A DNA stretch of 12,587 nucleotides from Deltaproteobacteria bacterium UBA2385 (GTDB lineage Bacteria; Myxococcota_A; UBA796; UBA2385): contig DDSR01000137.1 in the NCBI GenBank assembly GCA_002343455.1, positions 43,491-56,077 of the forward strand, written 5' to 3'. Positions within the stretch are counted from its first letter, which is position 1. Every line of letters begins with the position of its first letter. The translations under genes and the position numbers were made by a program. This document shows, one piece after another, positions 1-6,767 of the stretch. The notes beneath the pieces are model-generated. The model had not been told where the DNA came from. It did not search any database and saw only the letters and a list, made by a program, of their open reading frames with translations.

Positions 1-31
1 CAAGGACGGGATCATGCGTCGCGTGCTCTGA
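1..31 (+). CDS. C-terminal end of a gene cut by the window edge
   Basis: The frame beginning at base 2 reads K-D-G-I-M-R-R-V-L and stops at TGA 29-31. Only about nine residues are visible, so no family can be named. The charged tail and GC-rich codons (AAG GAC GGG ATC, CGC GTG CTC) suit a real plus-strand gene end, and the next bases are a repeat phrase typical of intergenic DNA. That this is coding at all is inference from so short a piece. Confidence 0.45.
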   Translation, partial: KDGIMRRVL

Positions 32-53
32 CCACGAATCCAGCCTCGCGATT

Positions 54-89
54 CTCCGTGCACCCTCCGTGCCGCTCCGTATCTCCGTG
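54..89. repeat. Short tandem-like phrase of four CTCCGTG-type heptamers
   Basis: Four copies of CTCCGTG or CTCCGTA start at 54, 65, 75 and 83, ending in CTCCGTGGTGG. From memory, phrases of this kind (runs of 'ctccgtg', 'tctccgtggtg') recur in intergenic DNA of many environmental bacteria; their function is unknown to me. It lies between the end of the leftmost gene and the small ORF. It argues against GTG 58 as a start codon, because that start would place the repeat inside the protein. Confidence 0.45.
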
Positions 90-135
90 GTGGTTCTCCT
101 GGGAGCCGTCTGGCGACCCCGAGACTGCTTCCGCG

Positions 136-492
136 ATGGCGGCCGACGGATGGAGATCACGCTACTCCGGTTCCTGGCGAGGCCTGCGCATCGTCGGCAG
201 CTTCACCATCGCAACACCCGAAGGTTCAATCCCAATCCGAATCGGCACCGTCGGGTCGCTCGAGATCTTCCAGATCGCCCATGCGCTCGCAATCTACGAC
301 CCCAGCCGCAATCGACATGCCTGGTTCCTGAACCTCGCGGTGCCATCCGACTCGTACAAGCTCGATCGGTGGCCGGTCATGCAGGAAGTCGTGGCGGTTT
401 CCTCAACTGCCATACGGGTGAAGCTCGGGTACTGGGAAGAGACTCAGAATCGCGACCTGACCGTGCACTTCGAGCCACCCCCACCGCAGTGA
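136..492 (+). CDS. Hypothetical protein, 118 aa
   Basis: I do not recognise the family. The frame is open from GTG 58 (144 aa), but the segment before ATG 136 overlaps the CTCCGTG repeat and looks non-coding, so I chose ATG 136; neither start has a clear Shine-Dalgarno. From about residue 17 of the 118-aa form (GSFTIATPEGS) to the end, the protein alternates hydrophobic and polar residues as a beta-rich soluble domain would, ending in a proline tail (EPPPPQ). No signal peptide or membrane helix is seen. Codons ending in A or T (GCA ACA, TCA, CCA, ATA) are commoner than in the central operon, which suggests accessory DNA or a decaying gene. It converges on the DUF2400 gene, leaving only 7 bases between stop codons. 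It could be a remnant of a longer gene. Confidence 0.5.
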   Translation: MAADGWRSRYSGSWRGLRIVGSFTIATPEGSIPIRIGTVGSLEIFQIAHALAIYDPSRNRHAWFLNLAVPSDSYKLDRWPVMQEVVAVSSTAIRVKLGYWEETQNRDLTVHFEPPPPQ

Positions 493-499
493 GCGCCCC

Positions 500-1375
500 T
501 CACCTCCGCCCCCGATTCACCCGACAAACCCCGCCCAACGCACACGCCCCGCACACCTCCACCGGCGGGGGCAGCGGATCCCGCACCCCCACCGTACACC
601 GTCCATCGATCCCCAGGTGCGCCAGCGCAAAGTCGAACCGTAGCGGATCCCCCGGGTCGATCTCCGCCAGGGCCCGGGTGATCTCCAGCGCCGTCTTCCA
701 GCTCCCATCCGTCCGCCGGGTCAGGCCCAAGAACCACGACAAGCGCGCGACATGGGTGTCCAGCGGGATCACCAGCATCGCCGTCGGCAGCGCCCACAAC
801 CCCAGATCCGGATCCTCCGACCGCACCAGCCAGCGCAGGGCCATGCACCAGCGCTTGCAGGCCGAGCCGTCCGAGGGCTGACACAGCAGCCCCCGAAAGC
901 CCCGCGGCAGCTCCTCGAAGCGGCCAACCCCCGCCACCTCCACCGCGTGCTCCCGCAGCCGCCCGACCAGGGCCTCCAACATCGGCCCGATGTGCGGGTC
1001 CTCCACGCGAAAGCCCTGCACGGCCAGCGCCCCCAGGCTGCCGTGCGCCCGCAGCGCCCGCCCCAGGGTGGCGCACCACAGGGCCAGGTCCGCGCCCCTC
1101 ACCCAGCGATGCTGCAGGCCCAGCAGCTCTGCCCCTCGCTCCCCATCGAAGCCCCGCAGCCAGGCCTCGGGCCCCCCGTGGCGCTCCGCCAGGACGTGCA
1201 GGGCCTCCAGCACCGGCCAGAAGCCCCGCACCCGCCCGAAGGCGAGGCTGGCCGCCAGCACCGCCATGACCTCCTGGTCCGCCGGCCGGGACCAGCGCCG
1301 CGGGAAGGCCAGCGGGTCCAGCTCCAAGGAGGCTGGCGCGCTGCTCAGCTCCTCCAAGGCGAAGGCGAGGCTCAC
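500..1375 (-). CDS. TIGR02757/DUF2400 family protein (HhH-GPD glycosylase-like)
   Basis: This 291-aa protein matches the TIGR02757 (DUF2400) family, whose function is not established. Signatures are the N-terminal 'DPLAFPRRW' and 'ASLAFGRV' (residues 20-49), CKRWCMALRWLVR (173-185), LGLWALP (191-197), the PLDTHVARLSWFLGL segment (204-218) and DPLRFDFALAHLGI (243-256). The LDTHV stretch resembles the catalytic-Asp region of endonuclease III (VDTHxxR), so D206 is the equivalent residue, while the glycine-rich helix-hairpin-helix is degenerate. The C-terminus carries C260, C275, C278 and C284 (C-X14-C-X2-C-X5-C), close to the iron-sulphur loop of endonuclease III (C-X6-C-X2-C-X5-C); a 4Fe-4S cluster is inference. 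It starts at GTG 1375, which overlaps the stop of the membrane-protein gene by 4 bases, so the two are probably translationally coupled. A DNA-repair role is possible but unproven. Confidence 0.88.
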   Translation of the reverse strand: MSLAFALEELSSAPASLELDPLAFPRRWSRPADQEVMAVLAASLAFGRVRGFWPVLEALHVLAERHGGPEAWLRGFDGERGAELLGLQHRWVRGADLALWCATLGRALRAHGSLGALAVQGFRVEDPHIGPMLEALVGRLREHAVEVAGVGRFEELPRGFRGLLCQPSDGSACKRWCMALRWLVRSEDPDLGLWALPTAMLVIPLDTHVARLSWFLGLTRRTDGSWKTALEITRALAEIDPGDPLRFDFALAHLGIDGRCTVGVRDPLPPPVEVCGACALGGVCRVNRGRR

Positions 1376-1920
1376 GCGCGACGCGCGCGGGCCAGCTCGA
1401 CCAGCAGCAAGACCAGCGCCATGACCGTCCCGATCACCACCGAGGCCGAAGAGGGGATGGCCAGCCAGGCCAGGGACTCCTTGGCCGCCCCGGTCGAGCC
1501 CAGGCCCGGCGCCCGGAAGGCGGCGATCAGCCAGAAGGTGCTGTAGCCGAGGCCTCCCAGGCTCACCAGCAGCGAGGCCGCGGTCCGCGCCGCCGCAGGG
1601 GTGCGCCCCAGGAAGGCCAGCAGCAGCCCGATGCCCAGGGCGTGGGTCCCCAGCGCACCGGCGTGCATATGGGCCCGCTTGCAGTAGGTCCAGGCCTTGT
1701 CCAGGACGGGCTTCACATTGGCCTCGTCGCCCTGGTAGACATCGGCCAACACCGCCTGGGCCGAGGCCGCGAGCGTGTCCTTGAAGGCATCCTCCGCCGC
1801 GCCGAAGGCGACCCCCAGGCCGAAGCCGAAGAGCGCGGTCAACAAGGCGAAGACCAGGCCGATGGAGACCGGCCGGAGGGATTCACTGGGCAGCGTCATG
1901 GGATGATCCGGGGATTGCAC
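1372..1920 (-). CDS. Four-helix integral membrane protein, unknown function
   Basis: This 182-aa protein has four likely membrane helices, at about residues 19-41, 86-104, 112-134 and 158-176. Between helices 1 and 2 is an acidic extracytoplasmic or cytoplasmic stretch of about 45 residues. Helix 2 begins with RAHMHAGALGTHALG, placing H84, H86 and H93 on or near one membrane face, a pattern seen in haem- or metal-binding membrane proteins. No named family is recognised. Start choice: GTG 1920 has a GGAG five bases upstream, whereas ATG 1899 (175 aa) lacks a Shine-Dalgarno; the extra seven residues are unremarkable, so ATG 1899 remains possible. It is the first gene of a minus-strand pair with the DUF2400 gene and is divergent from the carbamoyltransferase operon. 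Confidence 0.75.
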   Translation of the reverse strand: MQSPDHPMTLPSESLRPVSIGLVFALLTALFGFGLGVAFGAAEDAFKDTLAASAQAVLADVYQGDEANVKPVLDKAWTYCKRAHMHAGALGTHALGIGLLLAFLGRTPAAARTAASLLVSLGGLGYSTFWLIAAFRAPGLGSTGAAKESLAWLAIPSSASVVIGTVMALVLLLVELARARRA

Positions 1921-1958
1921 TTGGGCTCCATTGTGGCATGCTCCGCATAACCGGCGGC

Positions 1959-1963
1959 AGGAG
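1959..1963 (+). promoter_or_regulatory. Ribosome binding site deciding the ferritin-like gene start
   Basis: AGGAG lies 10 bases before ATG 1974. The in-frame ATG at 1938 has no such motif, so 1974 is preferred. The whole divergent gap (1921-1973) is short, and I see no convincing sigma-70 boxes in it. Confidence 0.5.
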
Positions 1964-1973
1964 CGTCCCCTCG

Positions 1974-2645
1974 ATGGTCCCTGGAGTGATCAAGCGTCTC
2001 TTCTGGCAGCGCCAGGATGAACGTCTGCAGCAGTTCGCCGAGACCGAGGCCTTCGGGGCCCGGGACCTGGCCCACGCCGCCTTGCAGGTCAAGGACCCCT
2101 GGCTGCGCCGCCAGCTCGTGCTGCACGCCCAGGACGAGGTCCGCCACGCCACCATCCTCGAAGAGGGCACCTCGCCGCCGACCCGGGTCGGCCTCGGCGC
2201 CAGCGTGCTCGGCGACACCGTCGCCGAGTCCGGCATCGACCTGGAGCAGATGGGAGAGGTGCGCTTTCTCGCCTTCGTACACCTCGCCGAGAAGCGCGCG
2301 GTCGAGGAGTTCGCCATGCACCGCCTCGCCCTGGGCGAGGACGGGGCCCGCTTCGACAGCATCCTGGCCGACGAGAAGCGCCACGTCGCCTGGACCGGCC
2401 ACGCCCTGGAGCGCTTCCGCAAGGACGGCCGCGGGGCCGAGGTGGACGCCGCGCTCCGGGCGCTTCGACGCCAACGCTGGATGAACATCTGGCTGGCCTT
2501 CGCCCGACGTCTCTCCGTCTACAGCAGCGCCCTCATCCTCAGCTTGATCTACCTCCTGCTGGTCGCCCCGTTCAGCCTGCTGGCCGGGCGCTGGAAGGCG
2601 GGCTGGCAGCCCGGGGCCCGCGGGCCGATCGAGCGGCCCTTCTGA
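1974..2645 (+). CDS. Membrane-anchored ferritin-like diiron protein with SxtJ-like C-terminus
   Basis: This is a 223-aa protein. Residues 15-150 form a ferritin-like four-helix bundle with the expected diiron ligands: E23 or E25, E55-x2-H58 (DEVRH), E106 and E134-x2-H137 (DEKRH). Such bundles act as oxygenases, oxidases or ferritin-type iron proteins; the substrate is unknown here. Residues 169-208 (WMNIWLAFARRL, then a hydrophobic helix ending LLLVAPFSLLAGRWK) form a membrane anchor. This tail resembles the second half of SxtJ-type membrane proteins (helix, 'P-x-x-LL', then basic residues), which usually sit beside carbamoyltransferases. The first SxtJ helices appear to be replaced by the diiron domain; that fusion is my inference. 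ATG 1974 is chosen for its AGGAG. The stop overlaps the carbamoyltransferase start by one base (TGATG), so it is the first gene of the five-gene operon. Confidence 0.82.
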   Translation: MVPGVIKRLFWQRQDERLQQFAETEAFGARDLAHAALQVKDPWLRRQLVLHAQDEVRHATILEEGTSPPTRVGLGASVLGDTVAESGIDLEQMGEVRFLAFVHLAEKRAVEEFAMHRLALGEDGARFDSILADEKRHVAWTGHALERFRKDGRGAEVDAALRALRRQRWMNIWLAFARRLSVYSSALILSLIYLLLVAPFSLLAGRWKAGWQPGARGPIERPF

Positions 2646-4315
2646 TGCGGGTGCTCGGCCTCAGCGGGACCTTTCACGACGCCGCCGCGGCCCTGCTGGT
2701 CGACGGCCAGCTCGTCGCCTTCGCTCAAGAAGAGCGCTTCTCCCGCCGCAAGAACGACGCCGGCCTGCCCCTGCGCGCCGCCGCCTTCTGCCTCCGTCAG
2801 GCGGGTCTCACCGCCGCGGACCTCGACCTCGTCGCCTGGCACGAGAAGCCCCTGCTCAAGCTCGAGCGCATCCTGTTGACCTCGCTGCGGACCTGGCCGG
2901 GCGCCCTGACCGCCTTCCGGCGCTCGATGGTCTCCCAGTTCGGCGACAAGATGTGGATGCGCAGCCACCTCGTCCACCAGCTCGGCGTCGCCCCCGAGCG
3001 GGTGGTCTTCTCCGACCACCACAGCAGCCACGCCGCCGCCGCCCTCTGCTGCTCGCCGTTCCCGCTCGAACAGAGCGCCGCCCTCTGCGTCGACGGGGTC
3101 GGCGAGTGGGCTACGACCTCGACCTGGGATGGCATGAAGCCCCTGGACGAGCTGCACTTCCCGCACTCCCTGGGCCTGCTCTACTCGGTCTTCACCGCGT
3201 TTCTTGGTTTCGAGGTCAACGAAGGTGAGTACAAGGTGATGGGCCTCGCCGCCTTCGGCAAGCCCCGCTACCGCGAGGCGCTGGACAAGGTCGTCCGCCG
3301 TGCGGGCGACGGCTCCTTCACCCTGGACATGAGCTTCTTCCGCTTCCATCGGGACCCGGAGCGCAGCTGGGAGCCCTCCTTCGAGGCCCTCTTCGGCGCC
3401 CCCCGCGCGCCCGGCGGCCCGATGGAGGATCGGCACCGCGACATCGCCGCCAGCATCCAGGAGCTGACCGAGGAGATCCTGCTCGACCTCGCCCGTCGCC
3501 TGCACCACCGCACCGGCAAGACCCGGCTCTGCCTGGGCGGAGGCGTCGCGCTCAACTGTGTCGCGGTCAGCCGCATCCTGCGCGAGGGCCCCTTCGAGGA
3601 CGTCTTCGTGATGCCCGCCGCCGGAGACGCCGGCAGCGCGCTCGGGGCCGCCCTGGTCGCCGCCGGGACCCCCAAGACCCCCTTGCTGCACGCCGCCTGG
3701 GGCGAGGACCTGGAGCCCGCCCGCGTCCGCGACTTCCTGAAGGACGGCGGGATCACCTTCCGCGAGGTGGCCGACCCCGCCGTCGAGGTGGCCGAGCGGC
3801 TGGCCGGCGGGCAGGTCATCGGCTGGATGCAGGGCCGCTTCGAGATGGGGCCGCGGGCCCTGGGGCAGCGCTCGATCCTGGCCGACGGGCGCGCGCCCGA
3901 GACCAAGGACCGCCTCAACCTGAAGGTCAAGCACCGCGAGCCCTTCCGCCCCTTCGCCCCCAGCCTGCTGGCCGAGGCCGCGCCCGAGCTGCTCGATCTC
4001 CCCCGCGGCGGCGAGGCCGCCCGGCGGTTCATGACCATGACCGTGCCCGTCAAACGACCTGAACAGATCCCCTCGGCCGTACACATCGACGGCAGCGCCC
4101 GGGTGCAGGAGGTGCACGCCGCCGAGCAGCCGCTCTATGCCCGCCTGCTCGCCGAGGTCGGGGCCCGCACGGGCGTGCCCGCGGTCATCAACACCAGCTT
4201 CAACCTCGCTGGCGAGCCGATCGTCGGCAGCGTCGCCGACGGCTGGTCCACCTTCCTGCGCACCGACATCGACGCCCTGGTGGTCGGCCCCTTCCTGGTG
4301 GAGCGACCCCGATGA
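2645..4315 (+). CDS. O-carbamoyltransferase, NodU/CmcH/TobZ family
   Basis: This 556-aa two-domain enzyme is near the usual length of its family. Such enzymes make carbamoyl-adenylate from carbamoyl phosphate and ATP in the N-terminal Kae1-like domain and transfer the carbamoyl group to a hydroxyl group. Visible motifs are LSGTFHDAAAALL (6-18), the metal-site HHSSHAAAA (125-133), the VDGVGEW nucleotide region (149-155), LGFEVNEGEYKVMGLAAFGKP (about 187-207), LGGGVALN (297-304), and the C-terminal domain motifs RFEMGPRALGQRSIL (398-412), FRPFAPS (434-440) and INTSFN (515-520). All key family residues appear intact. It overlaps its upstream neighbour by one base and the DUF5989 gene by four (ATGA). 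The acceptor may be a sugar, lipid or small metabolite; sequence alone does not say. Known relatives act on Nod factors, cephamycin, tobramycin and saxitoxin. Confidence 0.95.
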   Translation: MRVLGLSGTFHDAAAALLVDGQLVAFAQEERFSRRKNDAGLPLRAAAFCLRQAGLTAADLDLVAWHEKPLLKLERILLTSLRTWPGALTAFRRSMVSQFGDKMWMRSHLVHQLGVAPERVVFSDHHSSHAAAALCCSPFPLEQSAALCVDGVGEWATTSTWDGMKPLDELHFPHSLGLLYSVFTAFLGFEVNEGEYKVMGLAAFGKPRYREALDKVVRRAGDGSFTLDMSFFRFHRDPERSWEPSFEALFGAPRAPGGPMEDRHRDIAASIQELTEEILLDLARRLHHRTGKTRLCLGGGVALNCVAVSRILREGPFEDVFVMPAAGDAGSALGAALVAAGTPKTPLLHAAWGEDLEPARVRDFLKDGGITFREVADPAVEVAERLAGGQVIGWMQGRFEMGPRALGQRSILADGRAPETKDRLNLKVKHREPFRPFAPSLLAEAAPELLDLPRGGEAARRFMTMTVPVKRPEQIPSAVHIDGSARVQEVHAAEQPLYARLLAEVGARTGVPAVINTSFNLAGEPIVGSVADGWSTFLRTDIDALVVGPFLVERPR

Positions 4316-4485
4316 GGCGCCTGAACACCCTGCTCCTCTCCCTGCGGGAGATCCTCTCCTGGCTGCGACAGCGGCGCCTGGGCTGGCTGGCGCCCCTGGT
4401 CTTCGTCCTGCTGGCCCTGGGCGGCCTGCTGGCCCTGGCGGCAGCGGCGCCGGCCATCTCTCCCTTCGTGTACCTGCTGTTCTGA
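4312..4485 (+). CDS. DUF5989 family small membrane protein (SxtK-like)
   Basis: This is a 57-aa protein. A basic amphipathic N-terminus (MRRLNTLLLSLREIL, then WLRQRRLGWLAP) leads into one membrane helix at about residues 27-46 and ends in PFVYLLF. The order 'R-x-W-x-x-P, hydrophobic helix, PFIY-x-LF' is the signature of DUF5989, a family encoded beside carbamoyltransferases; SxtK of saxitoxin clusters is of this size and appears related. Its function is unknown, and a role as a membrane adaptor for the carbamoyltransferase is inference. The ATG overlaps the carbamoyltransferase stop (ATGA), and its own stop overlaps the next start (TGATG), so it is embedded in the operon. The size, tight overlaps and conserved ends make it convincing despite being short. 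Confidence 0.9.
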   Translation: MRRLNTLLLSLREILSWLRQRRLGWLAPLVFVLLALGGLLALAAAAPAISPFVYLLF

Positions 4486-5345
4486 TGCTCTGCTGCCCGC
4501 GCTGCCAGGGTGAGCTCGGCTCCTGCGGCCACGAGTGGCCGACCCTGGACAGCGGCCTGCCCGACCTGGTCGTGCCCGCCTCGGACGTGCAGGTCACGGC
4601 CACCGTCGGCGCCTTCTACGAGGAGAGCCCCTTCCCCGACTGGCGGCCCGAGGACGATCGCGGCTCCCTGCTGCGCCGGGGTCGGGAGCAGCCCCTCACC
4701 CGCTGGCTCGACGAGGCCGTGGACCACCGCGCCCCCGTCGTCGAGCTGGGCTGCGGGACCGGCCAGATGTCCCTCTTCCTGGGCCTCTGCGGCCGGCCGG
4801 TGCTCGGCGTCGACCTCTCCGCCGGCTCGCTATCTGTCGCCGAGGGCTTCCGCGCCCGCCTGGGTCTGTCCAATGTGCGATTGGCCCGCGGCACCCTCTT
4901 CGCGCCCCCGGTGCGGCCTGGCAGCGCCCAGGTGGGCATCAGCAGCGGCGTGCTGCACCACACCGCCGATCCCCGGGGCGGCTTCGCCAGCCTCGTGCGG
5001 GCCGTGGCCCCGGGCGGCCTCGTCGTCGTCGGCCTCTACAACACGCTCGGGCGGCTGCTGCTGCCCCTGCTGCGCGGCCAGCACCGCCGGGACGACAGCC
5101 GCCGCGGCCGGGCCTGGTACCGCGACCAGCACGAGCACCCCCAGGAGTCCCGCCACAGCGTCGGCGAGCTGCTCGGCTGGATGGAGGCCGAGCAGGTGCG
5201 CTTCCTGCGTGCCTTCCCCGAGATCTCCTTCGGCGGGCCGCAGGCCAGAGGCAACGCCTTCGAGCACGCCCTGAAGCAGCTCTCCTGGCTCAACCGCGCC
5301 GCCGACGGCGGCCTCTTCGTCCTGGTGGGGGTCAAGGATGGCTGA
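4485..5345 (+). CDS. Class I SAM-dependent methyltransferase with N-terminal zinc-ribbon-like segment
   Basis: This is a 286-aa protein. The N-terminus has C4-x2-C7 and C14-x-H16 followed by LDSGLPDLV, a Trm112-like zinc-ribbon pattern common at the front of methyltransferases. The Rossmann methyltransferase core follows: VELGCGTGQMS (86-96, SAM motif I), GVDLS (108-112, the acidic residue that binds the ribose), GVLHHTADP (155-163) and APGGLVVVGLYNTLGR (175-190). A later segment (YRDQHEHPQESRHSVGELL, 212-230) resembles a conserved region of small-molecule or glycan methyltransferases, where substrate binding is expected. The substrate is unknown. The chosen ATG overlaps the DUF5989 stop by one base; the frame is open further upstream, but that part would run through the DUF5989 gene. 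It overlaps the SGNH gene by 8 bases. Confidence 0.9.
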   Translation: MLCCPRCQGELGSCGHEWPTLDSGLPDLVVPASDVQVTATVGAFYEESPFPDWRPEDDRGSLLRRGREQPLTRWLDEAVDHRAPVVELGCGTGQMSLFLGLCGRPVLGVDLSAGSLSVAEGFRARLGLSNVRLARGTLFAPPVRPGSAQVGISSGVLHHTADPRGGFASLVRAVAPGGLVVVGLYNTLGRLLLPLLRGQHRRDDSRRGRAWYRDQHEHPQESRHSVGELLGWMEAEQVRFLRAFPEISFGGPQARGNAFEHALKQLSWLNRAADGGLFVLVGVKDG

Positions 5346-6759
5346 GCGCCTCACCCGTGCTCTTGGACTCGCCGCCTTGCTGGTCGCCGTCGCGGTCGGA
5401 TCTCTGGCGGAGCCCGCCCCTGCCCTGCCCTTCCAGGGAGCGGTGCGGGTCGATGGCTCCGCTCTGCTCCTGGAAGCCGGCGCTCGGATCGAGCTCGGCA
5501 AGGGCAAGCAGATCGGCGCCAATGGGGAGGGTCGGAGCTGGGAGCTCGGCCTCGGGAAGGAGGGAGCCGCCCGCCTGCACCAGGGCAACATCCAGCTCGT
5601 CGATCTCGACGGCCACGCCCTGGTCAGCGTCGTCGGCAGGCCCGTCCCGGCCGGGCAGGACCCCTGGCTTCGCTGCGAAGGTCGGCTGGAGGCGGGCGCC
5701 GGCTCCCACGGGCTCGACCACGGGCCCGCCCGGGTCCGCCCTTGCGGCAGCCAGTCGGCCTGGATCCGGGCGCTCGCTCCGCTTCGCTTGACGACCGCCA
5801 CCCTCGACCAGCAGCCCGTCGAGCTCCTGGGGCCTCGGCGACCCTCTGCCCCTCGCGCAGGCCTCGCCCTCCTCGCCGGTGCGCTGCTGGCCTTCCTGGT
5901 CGGACCCGCCCGGCTCTGGCCGCTGCTGCTCTCCCCCCTGGCGCTGCTGCTTCCCGTGCCAGCCCCCGCCACCCTAGCGGTGCTAGCAGGGGCCAGCGGC
6001 GTCGTCCGCGGTGGAGGTCGCGGCTACGCCGTCGCCCTGCTCGGCCTCAGCCTGGGGGCGGGCTTCGTCCTGGCCCGTCCGGCCCCCCTGCTGGCCGACT
6101 CGGTCGCCGCCCAGGCCCTGGCGCCGATGGTCGGGCCCGCGATGCTCCAGCACAAGGTCGACGAGATGCGGCAGGCCACGGCGCCCTCCCTCGCGGCGGC
6201 CTCCCGCCCGCTGATCGTCGCCCTGGGCGGCTCCTCATCGGGGGGAGGCACTCGGGGGCGCTACTGGCCGCAGATCCTCCAGGAGCGCCTGGAGGGCCGA
6301 GCCAGCGTCGTCAGCCTCGCCTGGGGCGGCGCCACCACCTGGCACCTGCTCCACCTGATGCAGGAGTCCAAGGTGCAGGCCGACATCTGCGTGCTCTACG
6401 TCGGCCACAACGACCTCAGCCTGGCCCTGCCCGGTCGCAGCATCCGCGAGATCCTCGCCGAAACGCCCGCCAACGGCAGCGGGCTCGTCGCCCCCGTCCC
6501 TCTCTCCGACGCCCGCGACAACATCCTCGCCATGCGGCCCCACTGCGCCCACATCCTCGCCATCCAGGAGCGGGTCGCCGGCCGAGACGCCGTCATGGCC
6601 GAGTACGGGGAGATGCTCTCCACGCTGGAGGGCGTGCGCTGGGCCGACGGCCAGGCCCTGGTCCGACCCGCCGACCTGATGGACGACGTCCACCTGCACC
6701 CCCAGGGCCACGAGGCGCTGGCCGCGCAGGTCCACCGCGAGCTGGAGGAGTGGTTGTAG
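5338..6759 (+). CDS. SGNH/GDSL hydrolase with N-terminal domain and membrane segment
   Basis: This is a 473-aa protein. Residues 1-24 are a signal-anchor or signal peptide. Residues 30-165 form a beta-rich domain that I do not recognise, with C113 and C136 that could pair. Residues 175-247 are hydrophobic, with three possible membrane helices. Residues 290-473 are an SGNH hydrolase: block I ALGGSSSGGG with nucleophile S299, block II WGGATTW (329-335), block III VGHND with N358, and block V DDVHLHPQGH with D449 and H452. All four catalytic blocks are present. Such enzymes hydrolyse or transfer acyl esters. Topology is ambiguous: an odd or even helix count would put the catalytic domain outside or inside. 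It is last in the operon, overlapping the methyltransferase gene by 8 bases. A role in deacylating or acylating the carbamoylated product is inference. Confidence 0.85.
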   Translation: MAERLTRALGLAALLVAVAVGSLAEPAPALPFQGAVRVDGSALLLEAGARIELGKGKQIGANGEGRSWELGLGKEGAARLHQGNIQLVDLDGHALVSVVGRPVPAGQDPWLRCEGRLEAGAGSHGLDHGPARVRPCGSQSAWIRALAPLRLTTATLDQQPVELLGPRRPSAPRAGLALLAGALLAFLVGPARLWPLLLSPLALLLPVPAPATLAVLAGASGVVRGGGRGYAVALLGLSLGAGFVLARPAPLLADSVAAQALAPMVGPAMLQHKVDEMRQATAPSLAAASRPLIVALGGSSSGGGTRGRYWPQILQERLEGRASVVSLAWGGATTWHLLHLMQESKVQADICVLYVGHNDLSLALPGRSIREILAETPANGSGLVAPVPLSDARDNILAMRPHCAHILAIQERVAGRDAVMAEYGEMLSTLEGVRWADGQALVRPADLMDDVHLHPQGHEALAAQVHRELEEWL

Positions 6760-6767
6760 CCTCACTC

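Noticed and set aside
489..503. GTGAG-CGCCC-CTCAC inverted repeat at the convergent gene ends
   Set aside because: Only a 5-bp stem, partly made of the two stop codons, and no T-run on either side; too weak to call a bidirectional terminator.
752..1546. 264-residue Gln/Pro-rich open frame opposite the DUF2400 gene
   Set aside because: Composition is typical of antisense translation of GC-rich codons; the opposite strand encodes a recognised family.
1921..1973. Divergent promoter between the membrane-protein gene and the carbamoyltransferase operon
   Set aside because: A promoter is expected here, but no hexamer pair with acceptable spacing could be found, so none was annotated.
2549..4603. 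684-residue open frame on the minus strand opposite the carbamoyltransferase gene
   Set aside because: Gly/Ala/Glu-rich low-complexity translation with no motif; it mirrors the GC-rich codons of a clear plus-strand enzyme.
5974..5986. CTAGC-GGT-GCTAG palindrome with two CTAG tetramers
   Set aside because: It lies inside the SGNH coding frame (A-T-L-A-V-L-A-G) and most likely reflects codon choice.
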